A stretch of DNA of 64,000 nt from Darksidea phi (Eukaryota; Ascomycota; Dothideomycetes; Pleosporales; Lentitheciaceae): NCBI GenBank assembly GCA_030770425.1, contig JASJFT010000033.1, forward strand, positions 186,001-250,000, in the 5' to 3' direction. Positions 10,496 to 22,443 of the stretch are shown here, one piece after another (the first letter of the stretch is position 1; each line of letters opens with the position of its first letter). Position numbers and translations under genes: made by a program. The notes under the pieces are model-generated. The model did not search any database. It saw only the letters and a list, made by a program, of their open reading frames with translations, and was not told where the DNA came from.

Positions 10496-11575
10496 ATGGA
10501 CCCCGAAACCAACCTCGACGTGCTAGTAGATGACCTCGACGTCAACATCGACGAGCTCACCAACGCGCTCGCACCCCTCCTCTCGCAACCAATCCACAAA
10601 ACAGCCGCCACCCTCCCCCTCCTCGATAAGGCAAAACTATGCGTCTTCACCGCCTATGCCATAGAATCACTTCTCTTCAGTACCCTCCAAGCCTCGGGCG
10701 TCAACGCGAAAGAGCATGCGGTCTTCAAAGAACTTGCACGACTTAAAGTGTACACGGGCAAGATCACGCAGGCAGAAAAGGCGGGCGAAGGAGGAAAACA
10801 GCGGCAGCCGGGGGCGCGGGTGGATAAGAGTGCCGCGGTGAGGTTTATCAAGCATGGGTTAGCGGGGAATGAGCGGTATGACTTAGAGCGCGCGGAGAGG
10901 ATTGCGAAGGAGAGGGCGAAGGCGGCGTTGAAAGCGAGACAGATGCATGTCAAGTTCGATCAGAATGTCGAGGAGGAGAAGCAGGTCGAGCTGGCCAAGA
11001 AGAGGAAAGCCGAGCAGATAGACGAGCAGGAGGAAGAATCTTCGAGCGAAGAGGAAGCAGAGGGAAAGGACAATCACGTCGAGAGCGAGAACGAGGACTT
11101 CTACGGTAACGAGGCGCCATCAACACGGCGATCTCGAAAGAAATCCTGCGTCTCAGCATCCGACTCCATGCACATCGACACCAACGATGACCCCTCATCT
11201 TCCGCCTTAGCCCCCACCAAACCCCACTCCAAAAAGTCCAAAAAGAATAAAAAGCGCAAAAACAGCACCACCTCCAACCCGACATCCTCCGCCGCCGAGC
11301 CCTCCACTCCCGTCTCCTCCGAGTCAGCTTCACAATCACAACCGCAATCCAAAGAAGAGCGCCGCGCCTCCAAACGCGCAAAGAAAACCGCAAACCGCCT
11401 CACCAAAATACAGAGTATCGGCGGCCGGAAGACCAGGGGCGAAGAGCTGGTCTTGCCTGAACGGTCGCAAGAACCGCCGAAGACAAGGAGTGAGATGTTC
11501 AGTGCGCTGCTAGATGGCTCGTTTGCGGAGCAGAAGAGGGAGAAGGCGAAGGCGAAAAAGAGCAAGAACAAGTGA
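10496..11575 (+). CDS. LRP1: Exosome cofactor Lrp1/Rrp47 (C1D/Sas10 domain)
   Basis: The 359-aa protein starts at MDPETNLDVLVDDLDVNI. An upstream in-frame codon at 10283 would add 71 residues without family similarity, so the later ATG was chosen. Residues about 1-110 form the helical Sas10/C1D domain: LLDKAKLCVFTAYAIESLLF, then FKELARLKVYTGKI, then AVRFIKHGLAGNERYD. Lrp1 binds the Rrp6 nuclease of the nuclear exosome and helps process 5.8S rRNA, snoRNAs and snRNAs. The remaining two thirds are highly charged, with an acidic EEESSSEEEAEGKD stretch and Lys/Arg-rich clusters that look like nuclear localisation signals and RNA-binding tails. No introns are seen. Confidence 0.88.
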   Translation: MDPETNLDVLVDDLDVNIDELTNALAPLLSQPIHKTAATLPLLDKAKLCVFTAYAIESLLFSTLQASGVNAKEHAVFKELARLKVYTGKITQAEKAGEGGKQRQPGARVDKSAAVRFIKHGLAGNERYDLERAERIAKERAKAALKARQMHVKFDQNVEEEKQVELAKKRKAEQIDEQEEESSSEEEAEGKDNHVESENEDFYGNEAPSTRRSRKKSCVSASDSMHIDTNDDPSSSALAPTKPHSKKSKKNKKRKNSTTSNPTSSAAEPSTPVSSESASQSQPQSKEERRASKRAKKTANRLTKIQSIGGRKTRGEELVLPERSQEPPKTRSEMFSALLDGSFAEQKREKAKAKKSKNK

Positions 11576-12312
11576 GCAAGCAAGCAGGCAGGCTAAGAGT
11601 GCAAAATCCAGATTAGGCAAGATGGATGAGATAGGTCTGAGGCCCACTTCATATCACTATTGATCACTGAGGGAGGGCTTGACCTGAGCTACTGAAGCCT
11701 GTGGGCATGGTGCGCTCGAAGGCAAAGCGTCTTCGCAGCGTAGAGGGCCATATCCCTATATTCCCAGGACGCAGCTGCGAGTGTTCAACCGTTCCCTGAA
11801 CATCACCGTCACGCATAGAAGACAAAAATCCCCAGATAGATCATCAAGCGCGTGTATTATCGGCCTGCAATAGCAAGCAGCCATCTATCCAGTCCCCACC
11901 TCCCAAACCTTCCAACCAACCCAACTCAACCCAATCCAACCGTCCCATATAAATGCAATGAACCCCCCCAAATCCAGTCCTACTATGAATATTCTTACAG
12001 CAACGGAAAACGCAACCGCTGCACATGATCCAAAAGCAAACGCCTGGTATCGTACTGTACAAAAAAATAAAACACAAAACCCAATCCCCTTTTATATATG
12101 CAATAGCCCCCCGCTAATGATAATGCTGATCCAGAGTAATCGTAGAGTAGAAATTTTCGGAAATATAGATGGTGCTTGCGCAAAGGATGTGTAGATGTTC
12201 AGTGTTTGAGTGAAATGGATATTACGCGCTTGTCAGGTATTTGCACTATGCCGCTGCGGTATAACGATGCGTCGCTATGCTGGCTGTTGGTATGTTTGGA
12301 GCTGAGAATGGT
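11576..12312. other. Convergent intergenic region
   Basis: This is 737 bp of 3' flanks of LRP1 and SEC2. A C/A-rich, pyrimidine-biased tract is at about 11880-11975. No coding content is supported. Confidence 0.45.
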
Positions 12313-14520
12313 CTACTCAAACGACCCCGGAATCGTCAAGCTCAACCTCTCGTCTTTCTTCTTTGGCGCAAGTCCCAACGGCGAGTGCGGTGTTGATGCT
12401 GATCGAATGTGGCCTGGAGTCTCCAACTTCTTCTCCGGCGCCTTGACATCCACAGATTTGCGTACCTCTTCTTGAAGCTGGGCTTCCGCCTGCAGTTCGA
12501 TCTTCTTCTCCTCTTCCTCGGTAAGCACCTGCGTAGGAGCGGGCTCGTGTGAAATGACTGTCTTTCCGATAGAAACCCTCTTCATCGCACCGTCCGCTTT
12601 GGATTGGAATGGGTCGTCCTCGCTCTTGCATGCCTCCTTGGGTATGTCACTCATGTCCACCGCCGAGTCGAGAGGCTTGTCAGACATGAGGCTCTCCTCG
12701 CTCTTCCGAGCGGCGTCCGGTTTGCCGTTCGCAAACGTTGGGCTGCGTGGGCTCTCTCGCGCAGGAATGAACGAGGGCACTACACCTCCGCCGATACGCA
12801 TCCAGAACATACGCTCTCGCAGGCGGACGCTTTCCTCCCAAGCGATCTTCTTCTCGTCCTCCGTCTCTGCTCGCCAATGGCCCGCGGCGACCATCCTCAA
12901 AAAGCCGATATAGTCGCAAGTGGACCGCATTCTTCCAAGACACCAATCGCACAGAGGATGCCGTGTCTCGTCGCTATCGGACGTTTTGAATCGAAACTTC
13001 CTCGCATATTTTTCGTCCTTCCTTGCCTCCCCGCACAGAGAGCAAGGGAAAACCGGGCCGCGGAACTTGGGGGGCGGTGGATTGGGCTCGACTACCAGAG
13101 ATCCTGCCGTAATACTATTGAGCACTGTGCGACGTGCCATCCACGAGAGGCCAGGGGCAATATCAAGACGCAGGGTCGGTTCGATATCTTCGGACAAGGC
13201 TCGCTTGTAGAACTTCTCGTCCTTCAGGTTGGGCATTCCAGCACCAGCCACAGAGTCACGCGGCGAACTGCCCACCGAATTTGGCGACTTCGACAGCGGC
13301 AGAGAACTCGAGGAATTATTGGTCAGAGATCCAAGGCCTAGCACATTTAAGCTTCCGTAGTTGCCACTAGAAACGCGACTGTTGGGTGCAGAACGGCTGC
13401 TGATTTTGAGCATGTCCTGGAATTCTCTAAAAGAAGTGAGATCGGACCGCAGGACGGGATGGATAAGGTGGGTGAAGTGCAGAGGATGGTCGGGGGTGAT
13501 TTCGTCGGATCCAGGAGTGGTGGGCGTTAGATTTGCAGCATCGAAGAGCTTGTTCATCTTGTCAGCTGGCGTGATTCCAGGCGTCGAAGGTGCGGTCGTC
13601 GTGGGAAGAGTATTGCTCTCGTCGTCTAACGCACTCATTTTCTCCATGACACCTTTCAGATCCTGCAGTTGTTCCTGTAGCGAGGCTTGCAGTAGTTCAG
13701 CATCGCCCAGTTGTTGTTTGAGTTGATCGTTACGCTTTTCCGACGCTTCAGTCTCTTTGCGAGCCGCGGCAACCATCTGTTCCAATTAGCGTTATATCAA
13801 CGCGATGTGACAAGTGCAACTCACCACGTTGGCTTCCTCAAACAGTGCAGCAGTCAGCGTCTCCACCTCGTTGTCGGTTTTTCGCTTTGCCTTCTCCGCG
13901 TCTATCCGCCGTCTCCTTTCCTCCTGAAGATCGCTTGACAGCTGCTTCTCCATCTTCTCGTACACTACCTTGTCCACCAGCAGTCCCTTTGCGACCTTCT
14001 CTTCATGCTCTTTTACCTGCGCTTCCAGTCTCGCCAACTGCTCCCGGGCTGTATCCAACTCGTGCCGTGTGTGCTGCAGGGAGTCGTCGAGAGTGGTCTG
14101 GTGGTTTATTGCGTTGATGAGCTTCGTACTCAGCGTTGCAACTTCCTGGCTGAGATCGGGATGCATGGTCGAGTCGGTCGAGTTGTTGCGCGAGAGATGT
14201 ATTTGTGGGGTGGGCGACCTAGGGTCGGGGATGGTGTTCATGGCATCACTCTCCTGGCGTTGCTGCGTTGATTGGACAGTCTGGTTGAGATGCGGCGACG
14301 ATATCGACTTGGTGACAGTCTTGTTCGGCATCAAGGTGCGCATCTGAGAATGTAGACGGGAGGGGGTAACGGGGCCGGAGCCGGGCGCTTGCACCCAAGG
14401 TGCGGCGTGAACAGGTCTATAAGCGGCCAACGTCAGCCTATGCCATGAAAAGCAAGTATTTCACCACAGGATGGCTCTCTACGCGTGAGTTTGAGCAGGA
14501 CGGTGAACGTACTCGGCCAT
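12313..14520 (-). CDS. SEC2: Sec2-type Rab guanine-nucleotide exchange factor
   Basis: Three exons (14520-14513, 14416-13825, 13776-12313) give 687 aa. The first exon is only 8 nt (ATG GCC GA) and is joined across a 96-nt intron. The second intron is 48 nt (GTGAGT...AACAG). The signature is the long parallel coiled coil ending in VETLTAALFEEAN followed after splicing by MVAAARKETE, the Sec2 domain that opens the Rab (Sec4/Rab8) nucleotide pocket. Downstream are a Ser/Thr-rich linker, FTHLIHPVLRSDLTSFREF, a CSLCGEA ... CDWCLGR cysteine pair typical of fungal Sec2 C-termini, and a long charged tail. It would act on post-Golgi secretory vesicles in polarised hyphal growth. Confidence 0.9.
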
Positions 14521-17500
14521 TTGACGTGTGTTGGGCCTTGCTCAGAGCCAGCGCTGGTGCTTCCAGGCGAGCCGCGGCAGACAAAGGAGTGACGAAAGGC
14601 GTGCAAAAGGAAGAAAGACGACGCAACGATCAATAGCAGCAGCACATTGGAGCAGCACTCGATTTCGCACGACGACAGACGCTCGGACGAGGCGGGCAAG
14701 AAGCACGGAATAGAAAGAGAAGAGCAGCGGCGAGGATGGATGACGGCGTAGAAGTGGAGTGGGAACCCGGGAAGGTACCTTGGGACGACGAGCCGCGACC
14801 GCATTACGGCCGATGCTGCGCCGCCGACAAGACAAGCCTCGCCCGTCCACGACGCTCACTCACATGTCTGGGCCCCTGCCTCGAGACGGATCACGGCGCG
14901 AACAATTGCAATTGTCGTGTCTCTCAAGAGCCGCGGGGCGCCGTTAGCCTCTACAGGCATTCAACCTGCACTCTGCCCTCTGCCCTCGGCGGTAGCGACC
15001 GTTTCCCGTATTCGAGTTCGTGCGACCGAAACAGCTGCCATGACGAGGCTTTGTTTCTATCCCTGCGAGCGCATGAAGAAACATTCTCCTTACCCCGTCT
15101 TCCCCATGACAGTGGCGAAGCGCCTCAGGCCCGGTGCGCGAGTTGCTTTTTGCTCCGGATGTCGAGCTATTGCCGCTTACGGGGCCTCATTCATGGACAG
15201 TAATCATTGGCAATGCACTGTGACTCGGGCGTTATTGCTTTTGCGAACATTCTGAGACAGTGTTGGAGGACCTAGCGCTTCTCGTTTCTTTCGAGTCCTT
15301 GTTTTCGTGCACTGCCGTTGCGTATATTGACTTTCCACGTATCGGATGGGGAAGGTCGTTGCATGCTCTCTCACATGCGCAGGGCCTGAGACTTCGGCGG
15401 AACACAATGAACACGAGCTCATATCGATAGTCCCCGCTGCACTGTCATTCCCCGCTCAAGGGATGACACGCGGCTACAATAAGCCTATCGAGAGAGAAAC
15501 ACATGCAGAAAGTTGTCACCCGAGAGTAGCACAGGCGCTTAGAATTGGCCCCTTCGCAAGGCCATCGGCCCGCGCCTAGAGACACAGCCCCGCACGACCA
15601 TGACATTCCCGGTCAACCCGCTCATCACTCCACATTTGAAGTCTACCCGGTGTATATACTCGATATGCGTTATATTTAAATGCCACTACTGCATCTTTCC
15701 TTACTTTTGAAACACGTTCGTGACGCCAGCCGTTCACTTCAAATGCTCGAAGCTGTTGGTTGGTCCCCGCCTGGTAGAGTGAATGGACGTGACTAAGGAT
15801 TCAATGACCTCGGGATATAAGATTTTCCTCCCGTGACCGGCATCAGGTCTATCAGCCTCTTGTCCTCCCTTTATGGTTCATGGAGGTTTGCGTTCCAAGT
15901 GCCCCGCCTCTACTTCCGTCCCATCTTCCAGCTTGACGTTTCCAGGATCAGCCCCAGGAGAGTCTGTAACTGACAATGTTCACCGCAACCGAAGAAAGTT
16001 TTCCGGTTCGGTCCGATCTCCCGTTCGTTCAGTTAAGCCATATCTGGCTTGTCGCTATTAGCCCTAAACCCAAAAATTCGAATCCCCGCGGATGTGACAC
16101 TCTTCAGCCCCTCCTGTGTCAGACACAGTTCAACTAGATGATCTAAAAGTCGATTTTACGAGCTGCAGGGCTTGCATATTGGAGTAGTGATGGCTCGGCG
16201 GCTTGCATGGCAGGTGCTAGAGGATACACGCTACTCAACGCTATATTCTATATATCGATGATGAGGAGCGCAGTTTTGGTAGGATGAATTACTATGTCTC
16301 TGATCTTACAATTAATAAGCTTTTAAAAGCCAGCCTCCTAACAGATTCTAGCACAGAAGGCGACCGAGCTTTTGTATAAACCTCGTCGAATTCGACACCT
16401 AGTACGTTCGGACTTGCCTTACACCACATCATGGATTCGCTGATGTAATGTTTGTATCCAACTTCACTGGCCGCTCTATAGCGGCATAACCGAAAAGAAC
16501 ATCTTGTTGATATTGCAAACCCCGTGAAAATCATGGTTACCACTATCAACGGTAGCAAGCAACTAGAGATATTCTTGAGTAAAGATGGTTCCGTCCGATA
16601 TATTCGCCTCCAGGGGTTGCCTGTTCAGCTATTCAGAATACTCAAATAATTCCATTACACATTGTTCAGAGACTTGTTTCTGGAGACACGGACCCTTTCA
16701 CCATTGTCGATGATTGTATGATCGTTCCGATATCAACGGCTCCGCGATTTTTCCCACGGGTCCTGAGCCTTGGGAACTGCGTCACGACTGGTCCTCCTTG
16801 ACCTTGTGCGGATTAAATTCCAGCCATGCAAGCGTTATGCGCAATACGGGCAAGTAAAGTCTGCCATTACCTCCGCTAATTATCCTCGAATACTGTTGAG
16901 AAAGGTCGTCCGGGTCTTCTAGTCACAGCATAGCCTCCCAGACCCCCCAGGCTCCACCAGTATTGGCCCGGCAGCAGACGCCGAAGGCAATACCACCTTT
17001 TCGGGCTCCGAGTATGACCTTACACGGCTAGCCCTTGCGTTCTGCAGAGATTGGAGGAAAAGTCATCGAAAGAGTGCACCGAGGAGCGTAAATAAACTTG
17101 ATTCAATAGCGATGGGCATTGATGCATAAAAATCGATCACGATCCATACGCATGTCAATAAGACTGATTGGCGTAGCAAACGACCACGACGAGATGGGAA
17201 CGGGATGGAAAAATGTCATATATTGGAGCGCAGTAACATAGCAAGGTGTACAATTACTCCAATTACGTGGTTTTGCTGCTTCTCTAGCTTTCAGGATCAA
17301 GCGATTCGGAAGGGTCTGGGTCTGCAGTGACGCTAGCCGTGCGCCCTTTTTCCCAGGCCTTCGTTATCGGTTGCAACCGTCGCAACGCGTCTCTGATCAT
17401 CGGCTGCTGGGTGTCCAACAGCCAGTCCATCATATTCTTCATGTGGTCACGGCATCACTGGACCTCGTCGCGGTAGTAGAACTGGTCGATGCAAGACATG

Positions 17501-18572
17501 TAGAAGATGCCGTCCTCGGGGTCCAGATAGTGGGCATAGGCAAGCACTCACAGCCACGGTTTGACGAGATGTGCGCCGGCGCTAGTTAACTGGCCCTCGC
17601 CGCGTACAATGTGCCGCCTCTGGCCTCTGATCTGACCTCGCGTAGGTACCTGGGAGACAGATATTTAACCAACCCAGCGACATTACGTTCTTAAGCGGCC
17701 AAAGTTCTTTCCTGGTTACGATGCAGAACATAAGTCCTTCCGCGACTTAGTAGACAATGAGAGAAGAATAGATAGTTAAGAAATATATAGAGTGACGAAG
17801 CTTCAGACAAATGACCTTGATCCAGTTAGCCCTATATTTTGCCTACATCAGATTCTTTCCTGTAAATACATTATACTCTGCTTGTAGCATAACACACAGG
17901 GTATTATTTAAACGCAGTATATTATCATTCGGACGTTCTTCTATATCAATCTACTTCCCTACTATAGAGAGGATATGGTGTGCCACCGCCCTGGTTGAAT
18001 AGTAATAACCGTACCAGCATTGGTAAGTTAAGTCGCCGAAGATGACGTCTACCGAGGTTGAAGGGGATCAATTGTTATAAGCTACCGAACTCCGATAGGT
18101 GCCTCGAGATCGTGAAAGGGTACATGTCCAAATCGGATAGTGTAAATGCAAGATGCGAGTAAGAACCGCTCGCTGAGTGCGCAGTCAAAAGAAGGAGGTT
18201 CGAGGCTGAGAAACTTGATTAGGCCTGCCAAGCAGGTTCAAGACTGCCTAATCTGGGTACATCGTTACATATTGAGCTTCGGCTAACCTTAGAATGAAAC
18301 CTTTTAAGAATACCATAGGTAGCTCATAAATCTAGGGCTGATAGAGTATTACAAGTAATTCCTAAATGGGTACCTGTTAGAATCTCATCCTACAACGTAG
18401 GAAACCTAACTTCTCTCATAGGCAGGGAGTACTCGCAAATAATATCCGCACGAGCTCGTAAACTCGTCATTGAATACAAGCGCGCAATCACGCGCTAATA
18501 GTCGCGCAACCGCTATCAATCCGTTAGCCCCGCCAAACAAATCCTATCACTCTATCCACCACACACGCGACC
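14521..18572. other. 4-kb gene-poor region
   Basis: This is the longest gap between housekeeping genes. The part up to about 15,600 is GC-rich leader and upstream sequence of SEC2. From about 15,640 it becomes AT-richer (GTATATACT... TATATTTAAATG at 15651-15682). A decayed coding fragment sits at 17,300-17,590 (separate entry). The stretch at 17,640-18,480 is AT-rich with many TA dinucleotides, as expected of old repeat sequence. Several short frames exist, none with recognisable protein content. Confidence 0.5.
17300..17590 (-). pseudogene. Decayed coding fragment, family not recognised
   Basis: Read on the minus strand from about 17590, one frame gives protein-like sequence: SAGAHLVKPWL, a stop, then LAYAHYLDPEDGIFYMSCID, FYYRDEV, a stop, and DHMKNMMDWLLDTQQPMIRD followed by ALRRLQPITKAWEKGR. 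Only two TGA codons interrupt it (plus-strand 17548-17550 and 17455-17457). The composition (Trp, Tyr, Met, Asp clusters) is that of a globular protein and not of random DNA. No start codon, no intact exon and no domain name can be given. It sits in the AT-rich gap upstream of PDCD5. Confidence 0.5.
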
Positions 18573-19350
18573 ATGTCCGACGCCGACCTCGAAGAGGTAC
18601 ATACCTCGGCTATCCCCTCCTGCAATAAAGAGCTTACCTTCATAGATCCGACGCGCACGCCTCCAGCAGCTGCAACAGCAAGGCGGAGGCAGCAGCGGTG
18701 GTAGCGGAGGTGGGGGAGGAGGTTCAGATCAGGAAGCGCAACAGTGAGATTCCCACTCTATATCTACGATAATTTGAACATAGGCTAATGTATGGCTGTA
18801 GACAGCGCGAAGGTATGCCCATAACGTTTTTCTCCGATGTGTCGCGCCTCGTCCTTATTTTCCGATCAATTGCGGCCCACAGCAACACCCATACGACTCC
18901 GCCTCTGGGCTCGTTATACAAATGCACCTCTTAAGACACATAAAGATCTAGCTCTAGTGTTAAATTCTGTATAGGGGATACACAGTGCATAAAGATCTCT
19001 CCCTCCACCTCTCCCCCCACAGCCTACTATACCTCTAGCATCCTCCTAACACACCCACAGCAGACCAACGCGCCCATATCCTCTCACAAATCCTCCTCCC
19101 GGAAGCGGCCGACCGCTTGGGCCGTATCCGCCTCGTCAAAGAATCGCGCGCCGTCGACGTAGAAAACAGACTGATCATGCTCGCACGGTCGGGCCAGATA
19201 CGCGCCAAAGTTACTGAGGAGCAGCTGAAGGAGCTGCTGGGTGCGGTCGCAGAACAGCAGGAGAAGGAGGAGACTAAGATTGTGGTGAATCGGAGGGGTG
19301 GTGGGGGTTGGGATGATGATGATCTAGATGATTTGTTGAAGGATGTCTAG
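18573..19350 (+). CDS. PDCD5/TFAR19-family DNA-binding protein
   Basis: Four exons (18573-18596, 18646-18743, 18802-18812, 19061-19350) give 140 aa. Exon 3 is an 11-nt microexon (A CAG CGC GAA G) and the last intron is 248 nt, long for this genome. The joined protein begins MSDADLEEIRRARLQQLQQQ, has a Gly/Ser-rich insert (GGGSSGGSGGGGGGGS), then DQRAHILSQILLPEAADRLGR, IRLVKESRAVDVENRLIMLA and the C-terminal NRRGGGGWDDDDLDDLL. This is the PDCD5 three-helix bundle with the acidic tail. Homologues take part in apoptosis and tubulin folding in animals, and in archaea the fold binds DNA. In fungi the role is poorly known. Confidence 0.88.
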
Positions 19351-19663
19351 AGATGGGCGGAAATAGGGGTGAAGATGAGAGGGATGTTGGGAAGAGAGGT
19401 GCATTCATGGCGTTTATGACATATTCCCCATTGGACGTATTCGTAGCGCTGGTTCTCAGTCAAGCGTTGTGAAGGTACATATGGATCTCCCAAGCTGATG
19501 ATGCCATGTGCGCTAATTTAGGAAGCAAAGACGTAAACCAGCCAATCACCCAATTCTTGCTATTGAGCTTCGCTAGATATCCTCACCCTCCCGTCTTATG
19601 AACTAAAGAGTAAACTTTCAGTCCGCTAGAGACGACGCCTTCATACCTGAGCAATTCCTAGAC
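19351..19663. other. Convergent intergenic region
   Basis: This is 313 bp of 3' flank between the PDCD5 gene and the Arb2-like gene. Nothing else is seen. Confidence 0.45.
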
Positions 19664-21648
19664 TCACTGCCCATCCATCCCCAGCCTCGCCAGCTCCTCC
19701 TCTACCGTCCCCAAGCACCCCGCCCCCTTTACAACCTCACTATCTGCCTGCACACCTGCAAATGGAATCGGTTCTCCCGTCTTCGACGGCACCCACTTCT
19801 CCCCATTTGTCTTGTTCTCCCATTTCTCGCGCAAAGTCTCCGCAGCTCCAGCACCAAGACCACCGGTGGCTAGCGCCTTCTTTTCCAGGTCCACGAGCTG
19901 GGCTTCCATCCTTGCAATGCGCGATTCTAGATGCTTCCGGCCGGCGTCTAACTCGGCAGTGGAGGGAGTAGCGAGGAGGGCGGTCTTCATCTCGAATAGG
20001 ACAGCCTTGGTGGAAGCGAGGGTTTGCTGCTCTGGGGAGAGCATTTCCTGCGGGAGAACATTGAGGCTGGAAGACACTGCGGCTGCCTCGTCGGATGCGG
20101 AGAGCGTGAGGGGGCTGTCGGGCGTAGGCGCTGGGATGTCCAGCGTGAATGCTGGGTTACAGAAGTTCTTCGCATCCCGAGCGACCTCCTCGAAGAACTC
20201 CATGATAGTTTGTTGAACCACACGTTGCGTGAAGATGCACTCGCCTACCCAGGTGTCGCCGCCGGAGAAGGTAGGACAGATGGGATCCGTGTCGAGGATG
20301 AAAGAGTCTACCGACATCTTCCTGGGCTCGTCGGGCTGCGCAGTTTCTGACGGATCTATATAGTAGGTCGAGTTGGCGTAGAGTCGGCGGGCACTTGCCT
20401 CAGGGCTAGATTCGTTCTGCTCGCGGGGCTCCGAGGGCTTGAGCCATTCGACTGGATTGAGTGAGTCGTGCGGTGGAGGAGTACGTTGGGGCTTGTAGTC
20501 GGTCGGGAGGCTAGTGCACTGGGTACAGACCATGATATTGCCATCGGCGACTTTCCACTGTCGGGTTCGCATGTGTAAAAATGCTTTGAGGGCCGGATCG
20601 GTGATCTGAGCGTTGTGCATCCCGGAGTGGATGAGTGCCATAGCAGTGATGCGGCCGCCATATCGCCAGACTATCATGTCGTTAGTACCGTGAAGATTGG
20701 GGGGAGTCCTTACGCTTACAATCTTGACTGAGCACGTCTAGTAGCTTCTCCGCACCGTTCTCAATCGCAATTACATACACCTCCGCGTCAGGCGCCACAA
20801 AGTCTGGGTTCTTGACCACGCTATCAAAGACAGACTTGATATGTTCTTGGGGCGTGTGATGACCCTCAACATGGTTTTCTACGGGATGCACCATGATGGC
20901 ATCGTGGCTGATTGACTTGCGAGGCAACGCAGTCCAGCTTCGAGAAGACAGCGTCTTGTTGAATTTGTGCGAGTAAAGAAGCTGAGCGGTGTTAAGGACG
21001 ATTAAGCCCGGCACCCGGTCATCGGTTTCGACACCAGCGCCGTCTTCGGCGAGTGCTTCTACCACATCAATGCCCACCTCATTACGGGCCACGATATCCT
21101 TCACAAAGTTTACGATGGAACCGCCGTTGAGACCAGCGTTTCGCTGTAGTTCGCGGTACGCCAAAATGCCCAGGTCCTGGTGAGCGTCATCATTTACGAG
21201 GACGATGAGACGCTTCCGTGTCTTGAGGACTTCGGCGGGCGGAGCAAGGATTGGGATGTGTGGTCCGTCGGGCTTGGTGTTGGTAAGGGTAGGCAGATAC
21301 AATTGCTTGATGCCGAGGGCAGAAAGGCGCTTCAGGACTTCCTCACGCTGGCAAGCTGGATGCACGTTAATCTTACGCTCGTCGACTTGAAAGCACTCTC
21401 ACCTCGCATAGACTCTCCGCGGACTTCATTGTGTCGCTCGTTGTTGGTGTAGAAGAAGTCAAAGAACTGGTCCGGGGCCTTGATGTTGCGGATGCAGCCA
21501 TGGCTACTGCTGTCGATGAAATACCTGCGAGACTTTCAGTCAACGTCCCGCGTTGCGCTCTGCCACAACAGCAAGCGTACCCCAGCTTTTTCAGGTCCAC
21601 GGGATATGTGGCATCAGGATTCAAAGTCTCCTCCTGTCGGCGGAACAT
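19664..21648 (-). CDS. Arb2/FAM172-like domain protein
   Basis: Four exons (21648-21581, 21524-21403, 21355-20714, 20670-19664) give 612 aa; the introns are 56, 47 and 43 nt. The N-terminus MFRRQEETLNPDATYPVDLK, then KLGYFIDSSSHG, FFDFFYTNNERHNEVR and ACQREEVLKRLSALG are typical of fungal Arb2-domain proteins. The core has KRLIVLVNDDAHQDLGILAY, HDAIMVHPVENHVEGH, AEVYVIAIENGAEKLLDVL and RYGGRITAMALIHSGMH, an alpha/beta-hydrolase-like fold in which the usual GxSxG nucleophile elbow is replaced by IENGAE. Arb2 in fission yeast is part of the ARC complex of RNA silencing; FAM172A acts in chromatin and splicing. The last 250 residues hold a coiled coil and are fungal-specific. Confidence 0.75.
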
Positions 21649-21992
21649 GGCGGCAAGCGTTTGTTCTACGAGTGGGTGCGAGGCAATTAGGTCTGTCGCG
21701 CGAAGCTCTGTCTCTTTGCAGGTTTTGGGTGGTGGGGGCGGTCGGTAGCAGTATGGTGACGCAATGGGAGAGGTTTTTCCGCCGCAAGATGAGGTGAAGG
21801 CAGCGATAAGAGAAGGCGCAGTGTGGTGTCGGTCGCAGTTTCCTCCTAAGATAAGATTGAGTGATTCCAACAGTGTTGCTACATCTGTTTATACAGCCAT
21901 TCCCGACGCCGCCCTATGCCAATCATTCTGCCTATTTTACACATCTTTTGCAGACCGTCGCCTAAATTCCATTTCATTGCCTTCCATTCCGA
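21649..21992. promoter_or_regulatory. Upstream region of the Arb2-like gene / 3' flank of uS14m
   Basis: This is 344 bp between two minus-strand genes. No extra gene is seen. Confidence 0.4.
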
Positions 21993-22443
21993 CTACCAGC
22001 TTGCCTTCTTCACTCCCGGTAGGTTTCCAGCGAGCGCGTTCAATCGGAATTGGTACTACGTCCTAGTTAGCATATATGCCCTCATTAAAGAACGCGACGA
22101 TACGCACTCTTCCGAGCCTGAAGTCGCTGAAGACACCTCTGCCCTTGCCTCCCATTATACACCTGTTCTTGACCTGCGTGAACCGCGTGTAGCAGTGCAT
22201 CTGCGAGAGCTGGAGCTGGGCCTGGGCGCGCACTCGCTGCGGGAATGTGGTGTTGCGGATGATGTATCGGAGGGCTTGTCTGGATAGTTCAGTGTGAGCG
22301 ATGACCGTCTCCTGGAGTGTGGTAGGCGGCGCATACCGTTCAGGTTCATTCTCGGCGTAAACCTTCCGCTTTGTGTGGTCGCGAATGTTGCGGATCTTGG
22401 CGAAACACCCAATGTCGAGCTTCTTTGCGCGGAATTGAGACAT
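21993..22443 (-). CDS. MRP2: Mitochondrial small ribosomal subunit protein uS14m
   Basis: Two exons (22443-22108 and 22055-21993), separated by a 52-nt GTGCGT...CGTAG intron with a GCTAAC branch, give 132 aa. The second exon supplies the family's last residues: FRLGR joins YQFRLNALAGNLPGVKKASW. Without splicing the frame ends in unrelated residues, so the intron is firm. The body contains HTELSRQALRYIIRNTTFPQ and RVRAQAQLQLSQMHCYTRFT, then VKNRCIMGGKGRGVFSDFRL, the uS14 signature around the decoding-side rRNA contacts. The bacterial-type zinc cysteines are absent, as usual in mitochondria. It assembles into the head of the mitoribosomal small subunit. Confidence 0.93.

Noticed and set aside
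14736..15203. 155-codon plus-strand frame upstream of SEC2
   Set aside because: Composition is Cys/Arg/Ser-rich and domain-free, and other frames are equally open in this GC-rich leader.
16070..16085. tRNA-like T-loop sequence TTCGAATCC
   Set aside because: It lacks the GG before the loop, and no D-arm or pairing acceptor stem could be found upstream.
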